Assembly: GCA_022264855.1 (NCBI GenBank)
Contig: JABYQU010000009.1
Coordinates: 806,001 to 870,000 of the forward strand
Direction: 5' to 3'
Length of the DNA: 64,000 nt
From: Lenzites betulinus
Taxonomy: Eukaryota > Basidiomycota > Agaricomycetes > Polyporales > Polyporaceae
Part shown: positions 44,268 through 56,224 of the stretch, piece by piece
Position numbering within the stretch: the first letter of the stretch is position 1
How the letters are laid out: each line of letters begins with the position of its first letter
Notes under the pieces: model-generated
What the model saw: the letters and a program-made list of their open reading frames with translations, nothing else
Told to the model about the DNA's origin: nothing
Database searches by the model: none
Made by a program: the position numbers and the translations under genes

Positions 44268-46104
44268 GTGCATGTGTTGAACCAAGACTGTCTTGCCTGC
44301 GGAGTGTACTAGTAGTGGTTTCAGTGTAAGATAGTCTGTACGAGGACTCAGGAACCTACGTAAATCGATTGCATCGTGTCGCGACTATCCGCCCGTTGGT
44401 GGCCACCCTGCACTAAGAACGATCACGACACCGATCCTTCACGGCCGAGAGCGGCCCGCATGCGGTAGTACAAACGAAATGCTGTATGGCGCTAGTGCGC
44501 TATGTCGTAATATAAGTCGGCGCTGTACACGCCGACGCTCTAGAGTCGGGGTCCCGAGTGATACACTAGCACTAACGTGCCTCGAGACCAGAGTGAACCC
44601 GTAAGGGAGTCAGGGTATTTGTCGTGAAGAACATCAACAGGGCCTCGGTAAACAGACGCACGGTGGATATAAAAGTTACTTACTCACTAGTGGGGCGCTA
44701 AACACGGCGGGACGCCGCTGGAGCAGTGAGGGTGGCGCTAGCACCGGCCCTGCTGCGATCGTAATGTTGTAAATGTGCACCCTGACCGTCCTCGACTTCG
44801 GAGCATTGGGTCGCATAATTTTGGATGTTGCTTTCCAGGTCGGCAGGACGGACCCGCAAACGACGCAGCCGGCGTGTTCAGGGCGCCGGGGTGCACCCAG
44901 GACATCACTGTTCAGTTGTCAATTCATAAAAGGCTAATAATGGGGCCGGAGCGCCGTGAGGGACGGCCAACGACTCGGGAGCATGTTTCTTGTTCTGCAG
45001 TAGTGCATATCCTGATGGCAGGTCAATGGTGGATCATTGCTAGCATCATGGCGCGAGATTTTACCCATTCAATCCTAGTGATTCTCGACTACGGCGCCAT
45101 GCCGCTCTAATGACGATCTTTGAGGGGTTCCGGGGTCCTCCCTCGAGCTGCGCCCTGGAGCCCCGGCGATATCGCAGGACTAAGCCTGCGGTGATGTCAG
45201 GTTTGAACGACTCCTCGGAGGACGAAGTGCTAACCGGCAATGGCAAGTCTGCATCGTACCCCATCCGGAGGCAAACTAACCTGTGATATCAAGGTCGTCA
45301 GCCTCGTGTGAACCTCTCACGCAGAAGTGATGGGCCAGCCAACAAAGGCAAGGCTTGTGGGTCCGGAGAGGGAGAGACAGAGATGGCTGTTCGTTGGGCT
45401 GGTGATGGTGTGCGCAGTTCAACCACTACTATCACGGCCGTAACTCCGGAAGCTGCGATATTACGCTCTCTTCAGGGTTGTAAGTACTCGGCGCGCCTTC
45501 CTGCTATCAGAAATTTATCGATGGTCATCAATTTCTATTACGGGCGGCAACGGAGACTACCTTCCTGCGCCGCTCAGTCAAAAAAAAATGGCCGAATGGC
45601 AGAGCAGCGTGTAGGGAACCAATCGAGGAACACCTGTTTAGCCCCAACCGCATCGGAGCGCCGGTTCAACATGCCGGATATTGCTCACCACGCTGAAAAT
45701 AACATAATCAATTTGTGAGGATGTAGAGTACTAATATACAGACGAGGCTGGAAGACCTGCAGGCTGATCATGAACCATTGAAGGTCTGGAGTTCTCGGCG
45801 GCGTGAGATCAGGAGACCTCCTCTGGTGACTGTGTTGTTACTCAAATATCTTCATCACCAAGTCATGCCTCATCCGTAGATCCATATGTCATGTAGACAC
45901 GACCACTAGACCTGCAACCATACATTTTCCGGCACGATCTACGACTATTCGAAGGAGCCCCGACACTGCCCCGACGGATCCCGCAGCTTCTGAGTGTGCG
46001 ATGATATATTTGAACTTGGAAGCCCCGCCGCGCCGGTCCGGGGACCTAGTAACCCGCAGCTCTGCAGCCGCACTAAGAAACGTACTGGCGGTCACGGGCG
46101 TATC
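44268..46104. other. Intergenic, no gene recognised
   Basis: 1.8 kb between the one-helix gene and tRNA-Gln. Several ORFs of 60-140 codons occur on both strands without motifs, start context or splice logic that I trust. Confidence 0.45.
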
Positions 46105-46188
46105 GGTGCTATAGTGTAGTGGTTATCACTCGGGATTTTGACCTGTACAAACCTTCCCGAAACCCAGGTTCGAACCCTGGTAGCACCT
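46105..46188 (+). tRNA. tRNA-Gln (UUG) with a 12-nt intron
   Basis: The acceptor stem GGTGCTA pairs with TAGCACC, and the D arm is GTGTAGTGGTTATCAC. The anticodon stem CGGGA/TCCCG encloses a loop TTTTGA-T with anticodon TTG. The T arm is CCAGGTTCGAACCCTGG. A 12-nt intron (46142-46153) follows position 37, the canonical place for nuclear tRNA introns. Mature length is 72 nt plus CCA. Confidence 0.93.
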
Positions 46189-46569
46189 TACTTGGAGACA
46201 CACCGATGGTCTTTTTGCGAGACAGCAGAGTTCAAGCGAGACCGACGTTCGTATACATTATACAACACGGTACAGATACGTACTAGAGAAGAGGTTATAG
46301 GTGCTACAACAGTACGGGAGGATCCGTCAGCGGGGCACAGAGGGGGTGGAAAGCATAGGAGGAAGAGGCGTAGAGATGGGAAAACGATAGATAGCGATAC
46401 TGTGGCTAGGAGGATTGTCCGACGCCTCTAGAGCATATCCGAGGGCGTGGTGGAGAGCACGGAGCAAGAAGCTCCGAAATTGAGGCCGAAAAGGTCCGCG
46501 CCAAGACAGACGGCGCGCTAACCAGAAAAGGGAGGCGGCACCGTCGCGGGAGTAACCTACGCTGCTAGC
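46189..46569. other. Intergenic between tRNA-Gln and terpene synthase
   Basis: 381 bp with no recognised feature; purine-rich near 46310-46390. It includes the 3' flank of the minus-strand terpene synthase gene. Confidence 0.45.
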
Positions 46570-47897
46570 CTACACAGACGTAGGGAGCTCCTTGCTAGGC
46601 GGGAGAAGGGTCACAGCAAGCTCCCGGCGCGCCTTCGGGCCCCCGCGGCCGAAGTAGCGCTCGCTCTCGAACGACCACTCGAGGTTGCCAATCATCCAGT
46701 CGCTGAGGCCCTCGACGTACTTCTCGACCTGTGCGTCGACCTCAGGGCCCCACGAGGGGAGCGCGGCGTGCAGCGCCTGGAACCGGGTGAAGCACTCCTC
46801 GCAGAGCTTCCCCACGTAGTCCACGGCGGCCTGCAGCTCGAGCTTCTTCTCCGACTGCACAATCACGATAATGTTGTGGGTGTCGCCTGCGGAGACGGGC
46901 AGTGCGTGAGCGAACAGCGAGCTGGGGTGGAATACGAAGGGAGCTTTACCTTTGGCGCGCCACTCAACGTTGTAAGAGAAGAGGTCCTGCATGAGCCAGG
47001 ATCAGTAGGTAAACATAAGGATACATGCGAGGTAGACATACGTTAGACCACTAAACAAACCGAGCTCGATCAGTACACGTTTTCAAGGGGTCAAGTAGAT
47101 AAACGCACCGCAACGAGATCGTTCGCAGCGTCTTCTAGCCCCTGCACACACGGATGCTCGATCACCTCGTCAGGCAGATCGATCTGCGCGGGCCATCAGA
47201 TTGTGCACTAGCGGTAATCGAAGACGCGCTTCGAATACTCACGTTGTTGGCGTACTCGAGCATCACCCAGCAGGGCCTGCAGCCGCCTGTGTTGCGGCGC
47301 AAGACGACATAGGTCTCCATGTCAGGAATGACGCCGGCCTCGCGGTCCTTGGCCTGCTGCTCAATCGCGCGGACGAACAGCTCAACGGACTTGACGAAGC
47401 GGCGCTGGGCCTGCGGCGTCGCCTGTAGACGGAACCGGGCCCAGTAGCTGCGCCAGTCAGTTGAAGCCGGATGACGGACACGGTCACGCGGAAAGAACTC
47501 ACCTGTGCGTCAGTCGCGCTGCTGCGGACGTGGACTGGAAGACTTCCGGGTCGCAGAACGCGCCCATGATCTCGTCAGCGGTGCTGCCCGCCGCGTGGTC
47601 GTCCATTTCGTCGGAGACGTCGTCCATGTGGAACAGGTAGTTGAGCCAGTCACAGCACATGCGGAGCTGCTCGAAGTCCGCGTTCCTATAGGTCCGCGCA
47701 GCCAGCAGCCCGCCCTTGAGGCCGTGGAAGGCGGCGCGCTTCTTCCTGCTGAGCTTGCTGGTCGACATGAGCCACCGTTTGGACTCGGCCGCGGCCGCCT
47801 CGTAGTGGGTGTTGTATTGGACAGGGAAGGGGCATTTGGAGAACAGGTCAGGGAAGATCAGCCTCGTTGGACGAGGGGTGGTAGGAATGACCGTCAT
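46570..47897 (-). CDS. Sesquiterpene synthase (class I terpene cyclase)
   Basis: Cyclises farnesyl diphosphate to a sesquiterpene by Mg2+-triggered ionisation. Exons 47503..47897, 47243..47447, 47109..47183, 47042..47050 and 46570..46986 give 366 residues, normal for mushroom enzymes. The aspartate-rich motif is DDVSD (residues 92-96) in DWLNYLFHMDDVSDEMD. The NSE motif is N228-DLFSYNVE, with N228, S232 and E236 as metal ligands. The RY pair is in ESERYFG near the C terminus. The N228 codon is supplied by a 9-nt microexon encoding Trp-Ser-Asn. Without it the NSE motif lacks its asparagine, and with it the family sequence NDLVAWSNDLFSYN is restored. I see no P450, oxidase or transporter next to it, so any pathway partners lie elsewhere. 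The product cannot be predicted. Confidence 0.9.
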
Positions 47898-50463
47898 CTG
47901 TCGAAAAGAGGTCGAGAGGAGTGTGATAGGAGATGTGTGGGGGCTGAGGGATCCCTGGGCTTGAGGTGAGCGACATTTCGCGATGGGTGCGAGCTTTTGA
48001 AGGCGTCGCGCCCTAGGCGAGCGCCGTACCCGTAATGTTGTGTACAAGAGGCAATTAAAGACCGGGCTGGCGGTCACCGAGGGGTCCCCGGGGTCCCGAC
48101 ATCAACTGTGCGCGGTAACCGGTTGAAGACAAGTCGCCAGTAGATGAGAACCAGGTGCAAGACGATGACTGATGGCGTGGAGACTTGCAGATCAAAGATA
48201 GCAGCAGCAGCCTCACCTCCGTGGCTCCACACGGCGCAGAAGCAAACCAGGGCGCAGATTGCGGCGGAGAAACGGCGCAAACACGTAATTTAGTTCGGCA
48301 AGCTCAAGCCATAGTACTTCTTGGGCACCGTTTTCAGCGCGGTGCCATCAGGCGGACGGAAAACCTCTCGTCGACTGGGTCCTGCTTTCGACCTTTTCGT
48401 GCGATCGCCCTGGGTCGCGTGTTCAAGTTGCACCTCCCCGAATGGTTTGCGGAGCGACCGGTGACGGGTACATTCGGGTACACAAACGGGAGGATCGCTC
48501 GGCAGGCTGTGTTTCAGATTGCCGTCCCATAGATTCAGAAGCGTCGGACAGGGTTGCAGCCTGCGACGCGCAGCTGGCGCACCGAGACGTGTCGCGCTCC
48601 GAGGCTCGGGATGCGCGCGGGAGTTACAAGGCAGGCCGCTTCAACAGGGCAATCCAAGCAGGCCGGTGTTAAGCTACGCCAGGTAAGGATCGAAATTCTC
48701 ATGAGAGGGTGGGATCATGGACACTTCTGCAAAGATGGCCGTTACTCACATGGATAGGGCAGATCATAGGGATCGAATACTCCAGAGGCCAGAGGGCTTG
48801 GGCTCGATGAGCATCCATGCATGACGTTGTGGTGGCCTCCCGGGTCCCGCATGTTCGCCAAGTCTCCCGGATGTTCACCTTAGCACGTAAGGCCGCCTTA
48901 CTGTTTATGTTTACCTTGGTCCTGCGGCGATGTGTTGGGGCCGCTTAATCGTAAAGTACGGCATGCGTACCTAGTGTTTTTTCCGACATCTGCGGCCAGT
49001 TCACATCGCTTCCAGGAGCGATATAGCCGCAGCATTAAGAAGGCCCCGGGGGCTTTCGGATACGGCCGCCGATTTCCCTCCCACAGATCCGTGTGCTAGA
49101 TCGTTCTCGTGAGAGTGGCATCCCAACGTATTGGCAATGACACGGACCGACTTCTGCTGAGGACTGTCCAGACGCTAGATCAACCGACGCCGCTAAACAT
49201 CCCCAGATCAAGCGACTATCCTACAGCTTACGAGGTATTCACAGTACGTGACAGTAGCGACGGAGGTGGGACAACGTGTGAAGGATTGTAGATATATGCA
49301 GGCTTACTGGTGGCGACCTCGTTCTGGCAGAATTCGTGATTTCGAATCGATTGGCTGTGTATCATGGTCGCATGTTCAGCCAAACATCATGCTGCGCGAT
49401 ATAGGTACCGAATTGCTCACATGTGACAAAGAGTGTCGTTTGCACATTAGACCGTAGTAGTAAACTGTTCGCTGAGCTGCGCGCCATTTCGGGTGGCTGC
49501 GATATGCACGAACATACGCTAGCGTTGTGCCGTTGGCTCTAAACCAATTGGAGATAAATGCTGAGGGTCGGCCACGGGTGGCGAAGCTTCGAAATAGGGA
49601 GACAGCAGTGCTGCGTAAAGGCGATTATTTACTTCCGGCGATCGAGATATTTTTCACCAGTAGCGGAATAGATTACTTACATACAGTAAAGTTCAGGAGG
49701 AAGGTCATGGGCTGAATCGAGTGAAAGTCTCTTTTAGGAGGACCATGAGCCGCCTACTCAACATAGTCGCGTCATGTTGGTATGTCAGTTGTAGCTAGCA
49801 TCTAGTTGTCCTTAGCTACTCGGGGTTTAGTGACTTCAGTGCCTGAGCAATAAAGGTGCCACTCACGCGCGTACTCAAGAACTCACAGGTGGGAGGAAGG
49901 AGTGCCATCCTACGCCTCCCCTCCACGTTCCATGTCAGTGACTGTGAGGCTGGTAGATTTACGAGGCTAGCAAGCAACTAGCCATTGCATATGCTTTTGA
50001 AAGGATATTGCGACGACGGGTCAGTGATTATAATGAGCTGTTATAGATTCTGACCGTAATGTTTTCCGGTGAGTGCTGATAAAATTGATACCATGTTCGT
50101 GGAATGGGGCGCTGTGGCCATGGGGGGTAAGGCAGAAGCAGTCGCTTGAACTTGAAAGCTTGAAGTTCAACGCGGCTTGAACGCGGGGCCGGCATCCGAC
50201 TATGGTTCACGTGATTGGAGCCCTGGGGCGCGTCGCGTCAGACGGCGCTCTCCGAGCCTTTGAGCCGCATTCACTCACTCCTGTACTCTCCTGGTCATTT
50301 CTAGGTTCCCCGGCTTGATCAAACAACACTCTAAACAACCTACGCGTCGGTGATTTGACGATCACTCAGTACTGGAACACTCCGACTTGGCTTTCTGGGG
50401 TCGCGCACACCAGCTGTAACTATTCGGCCGTTTCCCCTTCGCAAGGTGGCACAATTTACCACC
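47898..50463. other. Intergenic, no gene recognised
   Basis: 2.5 kb between the terpene synthase and the MFS transporter. ORFs at 48185-48532 and 49109-49715 have no motif. I see no P450 or other terpene-tailoring gene. Confidence 0.45.
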
Positions 50464-53400
50464 ATGCCCCCAAGACGAGTGTTTGGACCAGGAGATTCGG
50501 CTTTGGACGTAGATGAAGATGTCGTGGAGCCACAGCCTTCAGAGTCTCAGGGTGCGCGCAGACCAAGTGGTCGCGTCTCTTTCTCTCGTCTAGTGCACAA
50601 ACCAAGTCTCCTGAGCCGCTGGAGTCGGAACGGCGATGAGGAGAGCGGTACCACTCAAGCTCCAGAACGACCTGCTATACCGAGCGCACTTCAGCCCTCC
50701 GGAGAGGTCTACGCTACCCCACTGCCGATCCTGTCCATGATTGTCTTATCAATTGTAAGCACATCCCTATATATGCTTGGAGAAAAGCTCAGTGCTGCGC
50801 TTCAAGACTATGCTCGGAGAATTCCTCTCTGCCAACGTGTCCGCACCATTTTTATTGTTCATGGTCGAAGGTATGTCCAACAAGTTCTGAGTAACTTCGT
50901 TGAGTTTCTAACCGCTGTGTAGGCTTCGACCAGTTCCACGACGAGTCTGAAGTGGGCTATTACACCGGCATCCTTGGTGAGAACGGTCACCTTCTGCTTG
51001 AACTTTTCATGAGTGGCGGAGACGGAGCCGTCATCCAAACATCACACTGCCTAGACATGTTCTTTCTCCCAAGGGCTCTGTCGCCTACATACGATAGCGT
51101 TTGCCCATTCATCTGATCGCGAGGACGTTTTATTCAGCGTGGCAACTAACAACTGCATCACAGTGTCGACGTTCTTCCTCACTCAGTTTCTGACGTCATT
51201 ACTATGGGTACGCCGAGATGATATTCTCCGTTTAATCCTTGTTTATGCTACTGATCAACGCGAAACTAGGCTACTGTTGCAGCGAAGTACAATCAGAGGA
51301 TTGTGTTAACGATATCACTTCTGGGAAGCGCAGTGACCTGCTGCTTATTTGGAACCTCTACATCTATTCAGCAAGCTATCGTGGTGCGCTTACTTCAAGG
51401 CGTATTTGCGGGAGCCATTGGTGTAGCACGTGGCTGCGTGGCATCCGTTACGGACCAGAGCAACGAAGGACGCGCTTACGCCATCCTGGGGTAATTGCCA
51501 TATGGCTCTTACTTCGCACTGATAGCTCATTGTTACCTAGTTTCTGCTGGGGCTTCGGTGGTGTCTCTGGCGCAATAGTTGGGGGAACATGTCAGTGTGC
51601 CCTTGACCTAGCGCATACACGCTGGTTCTGACTTGTCTCACAGTCGAATCGCCTGCGAAGAAATGGCCCGGTGTATTTGCAAATGTGCCGCTCTTTGTCA
51701 AGTATCCGTACCTTCTACCCTGCTGTGTCGCGGCATCCGTGACTTTCACAGGTAGTGCACAAATGATATTGACGCATGTCTTTTTCGCTGACATTTCTTC
51801 AAGGATCTGTGCTGTCTATGTTCCTCGGGCCTGACTGTGGACCCAGGGAAGGCGCCATTCGCCTGCTGCCAGAGAAGCTGACCAGCATTCCCGAAGAGGA
51901 ATCTCGGCCACCGACACCCCATTTCGAGGAGCATGAGAACCGTAGCGTGTACGGCTCGATCCGGGGGAAGGTGTCCGGTTACTTCACGCGCAGGAATCCT
52001 GAGGAAGCTGAGTCTTCCCCAGGCCCCTCGCAACCCGCGGAACCAGTCCCCCTGGTAGAAACTCCTACACGAGGCGCAAAACCCCGCGCATTCTCCCGCG
52101 TGAGCAGAGGCGGCTCCGCATACGGGTATAGCGGCTCGTACCGCAATCGTCTCGCCAGCACGGCGAGCATGGCCACCCGCCGGGGTAGCGTAGGCATGTC
52201 CATCAGGCGGCGGCGCGAGAGTAACCTCAACCACGACGGCGCGCCGTCGAGCGTCGCAACGGGCGGCGACATGAACTTTGCGCAACGGCTCCTGATGGCC
52301 AACGAGAACGCGGTGACGAACATCGCGGACCTGTGGGTCGCCGCCGCCATCAATGCGGACAACGAGGATCCGTTCGAGAGCGACGATGAGTTCGACGAGG
52401 ACGAGATCGACGCGGAGGAGGCGCTCGAGACCACGCCCGCGGAAGAGGACGAGGACTTCTTTGGCTCGCCGTCAACGGCTCGGAATAACCGTTTTTCGAG
52501 ACGCGTGTCGATGCAGTCCACACCACACCGCCCGTCCTTTGTCGGTGTGCACCCGTCGCCCTTCGGCGGCTCTCCGCGGCGCCCGGCGTCGTCCCGCCGC
52601 CTCTCTAACCTCCGGCGCGGCTCTTCTTCGCAACTTCGCCCAGGTGTTGAATCAGACGAGCTCCCCCTCCGACGGGCGTCTGGTACAGTGCCATCGATCT
52701 TCCAACATGTCGGCGTACGCACTCCCCCCGCCGTGATTGAGGCGCAACAGCTTCTCGCACAAGCGGAGGCGGAAGAGATGGACGCGCTCGCTCCGATTGT
52801 GGAGGGCGAGCAGACATCACGAAATATCAGCCCCGCGGGGCCCGCGCTCGAGACGGCTGTTGGCGAGAAGGAGCCGTCGTTGATGAGCCAGTTGCCGTTG
52901 CAGATTATTCTGCAGTACGGCTGGCTTGCGCTGCATTCAACGACGCATGATCAAGTATTTTATTTGTACCTCGTCTCGTAAGTGTCTCTATCAATGCTGA
53001 ACCATCGGCGATGCTGAACAGTCTGCAGGAAATACCCGTCTGGCGGGTTGAACTTGAACGCAGGCCACTTCTCTCAGCTTAGTATGTCAAGATAACTCGG
53101 ATACGGTGTATCAGATGGTTGACGTTGTTTTCTAGTTGCTCTGATGTGTTTGGCGCAGATCGCATACCAATTCGTCCTCTATCCGTAAGTGTACTCTCTA
53201 CAGCATCCGCATCCGTTCTCACGCCCCCTTGTTTCCCAGTAACATTGGGTATGTGTCGCCTATCAATGACGTCTGGAAGTGTGCTAACACGAGTTTAGTC
53301 CACCAAGAGGCCGGTTCTCCCACCTCTCGATGTTCCGACTCGGCTCGCTCCTCTTCATCCCATCATATCTTACCGTGATCATGTACCGCGTCTTCGCGAG

Positions 53401-53990
53401 CCCGAGCGACGATGGTAACCTCGTGCTTATGTCGGGTACGTCCGGCATCTTGTACCTTGCGGCTTCTCGTACTGATCGCGTTATCCCTGCATCTCTTTCC
53501 TTAGCCCTTGCATTCAGCACGTAAGCGGCGCGGAGCCGAATATCAGAAAGATGTATTCTCACTCACGTTCTGCTCTTCCAGCGCGGTGCGGTTCTGCGGC
53601 AGCACCTTCAGCTACACCGCCATCAATGTTCTGCTCAACTACAGTATGTCTTCCTACCCTTATTGGGACGTCTCTCCCGCGCTGACGGATAACAGTGTCT
53701 CCGCCGCATCTCGTCGGCTTCGCGAACGGAATCGCGCAGAGCATCGTTAGCCTCGCGCGCTTTGCCGGGCCCATTCTGGGCGGCACGGTGCGTGTCCTTC
53801 TGCCTCTCTCTCTCCCCTTCCATCCCGTCTAGCCTCCTCTTCTTCCGCTATCGCCGGTGACCGCTGACATGTGTTTCCACAGCTCTGGTCGAAGAGCGTA
53901 CAGGACGGCCCTGCGGGCTACCCGCTCGGCTTCTTCGTGTGCGCCGCAGCGTGCGCGCTGGCGGTCTGCCACAGCTTCTTCATCCGCTAG
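50464..53990 (+). CDS. MFS transporter with very large central loop (ZIFL-like)
   Basis: Twelve-helix major-facilitator protein resembling fungal relatives of zinc-induced facilitator-like and drug:H+ antiporters. Sixteen exons (50464..50754, 50807..50870, 50923..50976, 51164..51207, 51270..51490, 51541..51590, 51644..51751, 51804..52977, 53029..53081, 53136..53184, 53240..53248, 53299..53435, 53505..53520, 53582..53643, 53696..53787, 53883..53990) give 843 residues. Family segments are MLGEFLSANVSAPFLLFMVEGF, GYYTGILVSTFFLTQFLTSLLW, RLLQGVFAGAIGVARGCVASVTD, GFCWGFGGVSGAIVGGTFESPAKKWP and, near the end, NYVSPPHLVGFANGIAQSIVSLARF. The cytosolic loop between helices 6 and 7 is about 350 residues, disordered, with Ser/Arg-rich and acidic (DDEFDEDEIDAEE) parts that look like phosphorylation targets. 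One exon is only 9 nt. The substrate is unknown. Confidence 0.88.
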
Positions 53991-55546
53991 TCGCCGCATC
54001 GCAGCGGTGTCGCAGTGGTGTCGCATTTTCCCATCCACGATCTCGCGCGATTCAAGAGTCAAGCTTTCGAGAGTCAAGATATTTGTAGACAGGTCGAGCG
54101 GGACGGACGAGCCCGGACAGTCAACAGTCCGCTCCGACACGCTAGAACTAAGAACGCGCGCAGTCGTTGGACCCCGACGGGCGCGTCTTTTCTTGTACAT
54201 GTACGATCTCCTGCCTTTTTATCATTTTCTATCGTGCCCTGCACATCCGCTTTCCCTCCGGCCTCGTCAGCACTCAGCTTCCTACCTGCTGCCTCTGCGA
54301 CCTGGGGCTCAGAGGCTCTCGGAGGATGCCCTGGAAACCAAGGTGGCGTGGGCGCCTACAGCTGATCCCCATTTGGCGATCAGTCCAGTGCCATGCAACC
54401 TCCTGGAAGATTCCGTGTACTTTCCCGTACGCGGGGCGGGGTACAGCTCTTCTCTACTCACTAATGCGCTTCCATCCTGAAATAGCGGCCACTACAGCTA
54501 TAACGTGGTTCGTATGCGCACGGTATAATGGATTCCACGTGCTGATAGCGGTGCTCTGCTTCGGCCCACGCTGCTGAGCGCTGATCGTTCGACTTTTCAG
54601 GACCTTGGGGTTCTTGATGGTTTTCTGCCAACAGATCTGCATGCAGCGCTGGGTACTGCGGAAGGAGATCCAGATTCCAGGGACGACGATCTTCCTCGGG
54701 GCCGTACAATTGCAGAAGGTATGCACGGATGATAGTCTTTCTGGTTCAATTGAGTTGGATCGACTTCACACGATAGGTTGGTAAGATCTCGGGAACTCCC
54801 ATATAGCAGCCTAAATTTCTACACGGCGAGCTTCTCTCTGTATCTGCGTGGCCCGAAGTTCCAACAACATGATTTCCAGCAGGCACCATGACCGAGATTC
54901 GAGAGCAGCAGCACTAGTACTACGAGGCACGTCGTTTCATCAGGCTGATGATGATATCCCCCTAATGATGCCATGCCCGTAGCATCTACACCGCGGGCGC
55001 TGAGACTCCTCCCTACTCAGTCTCAACTCTAAAGGCCACACATTCTGCGCTGCGTCCATGGTCGAACGAGACAGCCCATCTCGACAACACACCGGGCGCC
55101 GAGACGTCTCTTGCGCATGGACCCACTCTGCTTCCCGCCCCAAGCTTCCGCTGGACCGCGCGCATCGCACATCGCTGTGGGCGCGCGTGTGCGTTGATCC
55201 CGCGGCGCCTCGTGCGGGTGCTCCTGAAAGCCGTGCACACTGCACTGCCCGACGGGGTCACCGGCCTGCTCAGTGCGTTTTGGCGTTTTGACTGATTGCG
55301 AATGTTGCGAGGGTGCGCGACGGGCCACGGCCGATTGGGCGCGGGTCTGTGATGGGGGTGGTATACGGTATAAATGCTGCGCGCGCCACGACGACGGGGA
55401 TCCCCAACTGCACCCCCACCCTTACGGCCAAGGTTTCTGGCCTCAGGATCTACCTTCATCCCTCCCTCAGTATCCCTCCCTTGTGTCTTCTCCCTCGCGT
55501 CACCCTGACATACCACCCTCCCGACCCACCCGAGCCGATTCCTGCC
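53991..55546. other. Intergenic with possible orphan exon
   Basis: A plus-strand stretch near 54600-54720 has an acceptor-like TTTTCAG, an open frame (DLGVLDGFLPTDLHAALGT) and a donor-like GTATGC, but no flanking exons I can connect. A TATA box at 55369-55374 belongs to the pheromone-like ORF. Otherwise nothing recognised. Confidence 0.35.
55369..55374 (+). promoter_or_regulatory. TATA box of pheromone-like ORF
   Basis: TATAAA 173 bp upstream of the ATG, followed by a pyrimidine-rich leader (CCCTCCC, CTTCTCCCTC) typical of strongly expressed fungal genes. Confidence 0.5.
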
Positions 55547-55675
55547 ATGAACGCGTTCTTCACCATCGAGCCCGTGTCGCCCTCCGACGCGCAGCCCGTC
55601 GAGTACATCCTCGTCGAGAGCGACCAGTTCGGCACGGCGCGCGATCCCGCGGGGCAATGCGCTACTGCCCCATGA
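55547..55675 (+). CDS. Pheromone-precursor-like small protein
   Basis: A 42-residue ORF beginning MNAFFTIEPVSPSDAQPVEYI and ending GTARDPAGQCATAP. Mushroom lipopeptide mating-pheromone precursors are about 40-60 residues, start with an M-[DN]-x-F-F/T-type leader, carry an acidic middle, and end in a variable tail before a CaaX prenylation box. This ORF fits in length, start, acidic middle (VESDQ) and R-D-P-x-G-Q-C tail. However, the box reads CATA followed by one extra proline before the stop, which should prevent farnesylation of a strict CaaX. It may be a degenerate gene, a variant, or an unrelated peptide. A good TATA box and pyrimidine-rich leader suggest transcription. No pheromone receptor (STE3 type) is visible in the window. 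Confidence 0.5.
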   Translation: MNAFFTIEPVSPSDAQPVEYILVESDQFGTARDPAGQCATAP

Positions 55676-56125
55676 ACGTCCGCCTTCCTCGAAGCTTGTA
55701 ATATTGTTTGTTTCCTGGTGAGCACCTTGTGTCGGTTTTCGTTGCGCGTGTGCTGACATGGGTTCTTTGCTAGTTATCCTGCGACACCATCCTATCAATA
55801 TTTGCCCCCCGTGCCATTCCACACTCTTTATGTACTTCTGTCCGCCGACCGCTCCCCGCCCGCGCTACCCTCAGGCTCGCACACACTCTCGCGCTCATGT
55901 ATTCCCTTATGTACTCTCAGACTCGGATTTGGGTGGAGAGCTAGAGGTTGTCTCCTTGTATGGTTCCGATTCGTCCCCTCATGGTGTAACCGTTAGATTG
56001 TATGTCTTTGTAACGCTCTAAATTATCTGCTACTAGCTACTGCGCTGCAACTTGAAGTTGCAATCTATGAGTACCTAGAGCTAGGAGGATATCACCGTTG
56101 TGGCTACCGGCCTTCCACATCTCAC
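55676..56125. other. 3' flank of pheromone-like ORF
   Basis: No second ORF of interest. Probably 3'UTR followed by spacer before the initiator tRNA. Confidence 0.4.
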
Positions 56126-56197
56126 AGCAACTTGACGCAGTGGAAGCGTGCAGGGCTCATAACCCTGAAGTCCCTGGATCGAAACCAGGAGTTGCTA
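56126..56197 (+). tRNA. Initiator tRNA-Met (CAU)
   Basis: Acceptor AGCAACT/AGTTGCT, with discriminator A. The anticodon arm CAGGG-CTCATAA-CCCTG has the initiator-specific run of G:C pairs and anticodon CAT. The T loop begins ATCGAAA in place of TTCGA, as in eukaryotic initiators. It has no intron. A run of five T lies just downstream, followed by a run of about ten. Confidence 0.93.
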
Positions 56198-56200
56198 TAT

Positions 56201-56224
56201 TGCTTTTTGCAGAGTTTTTTTTTG
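56201..56224 (+). terminator. Pol III oligo-T terminators after tRNA-iMet
   Basis: A TTTTT run begins about 6 nt after the tRNA and a longer run of about ten T follows roughly 15 nt later; together they give a strong and a backup RNA polymerase III stop. Confidence 0.7.

Noticed and set aside
46570..50463. Terpene biosynthetic gene cluster
   Set aside because: Apart from the synthase I found no tailoring enzyme within several kilobases on either side.
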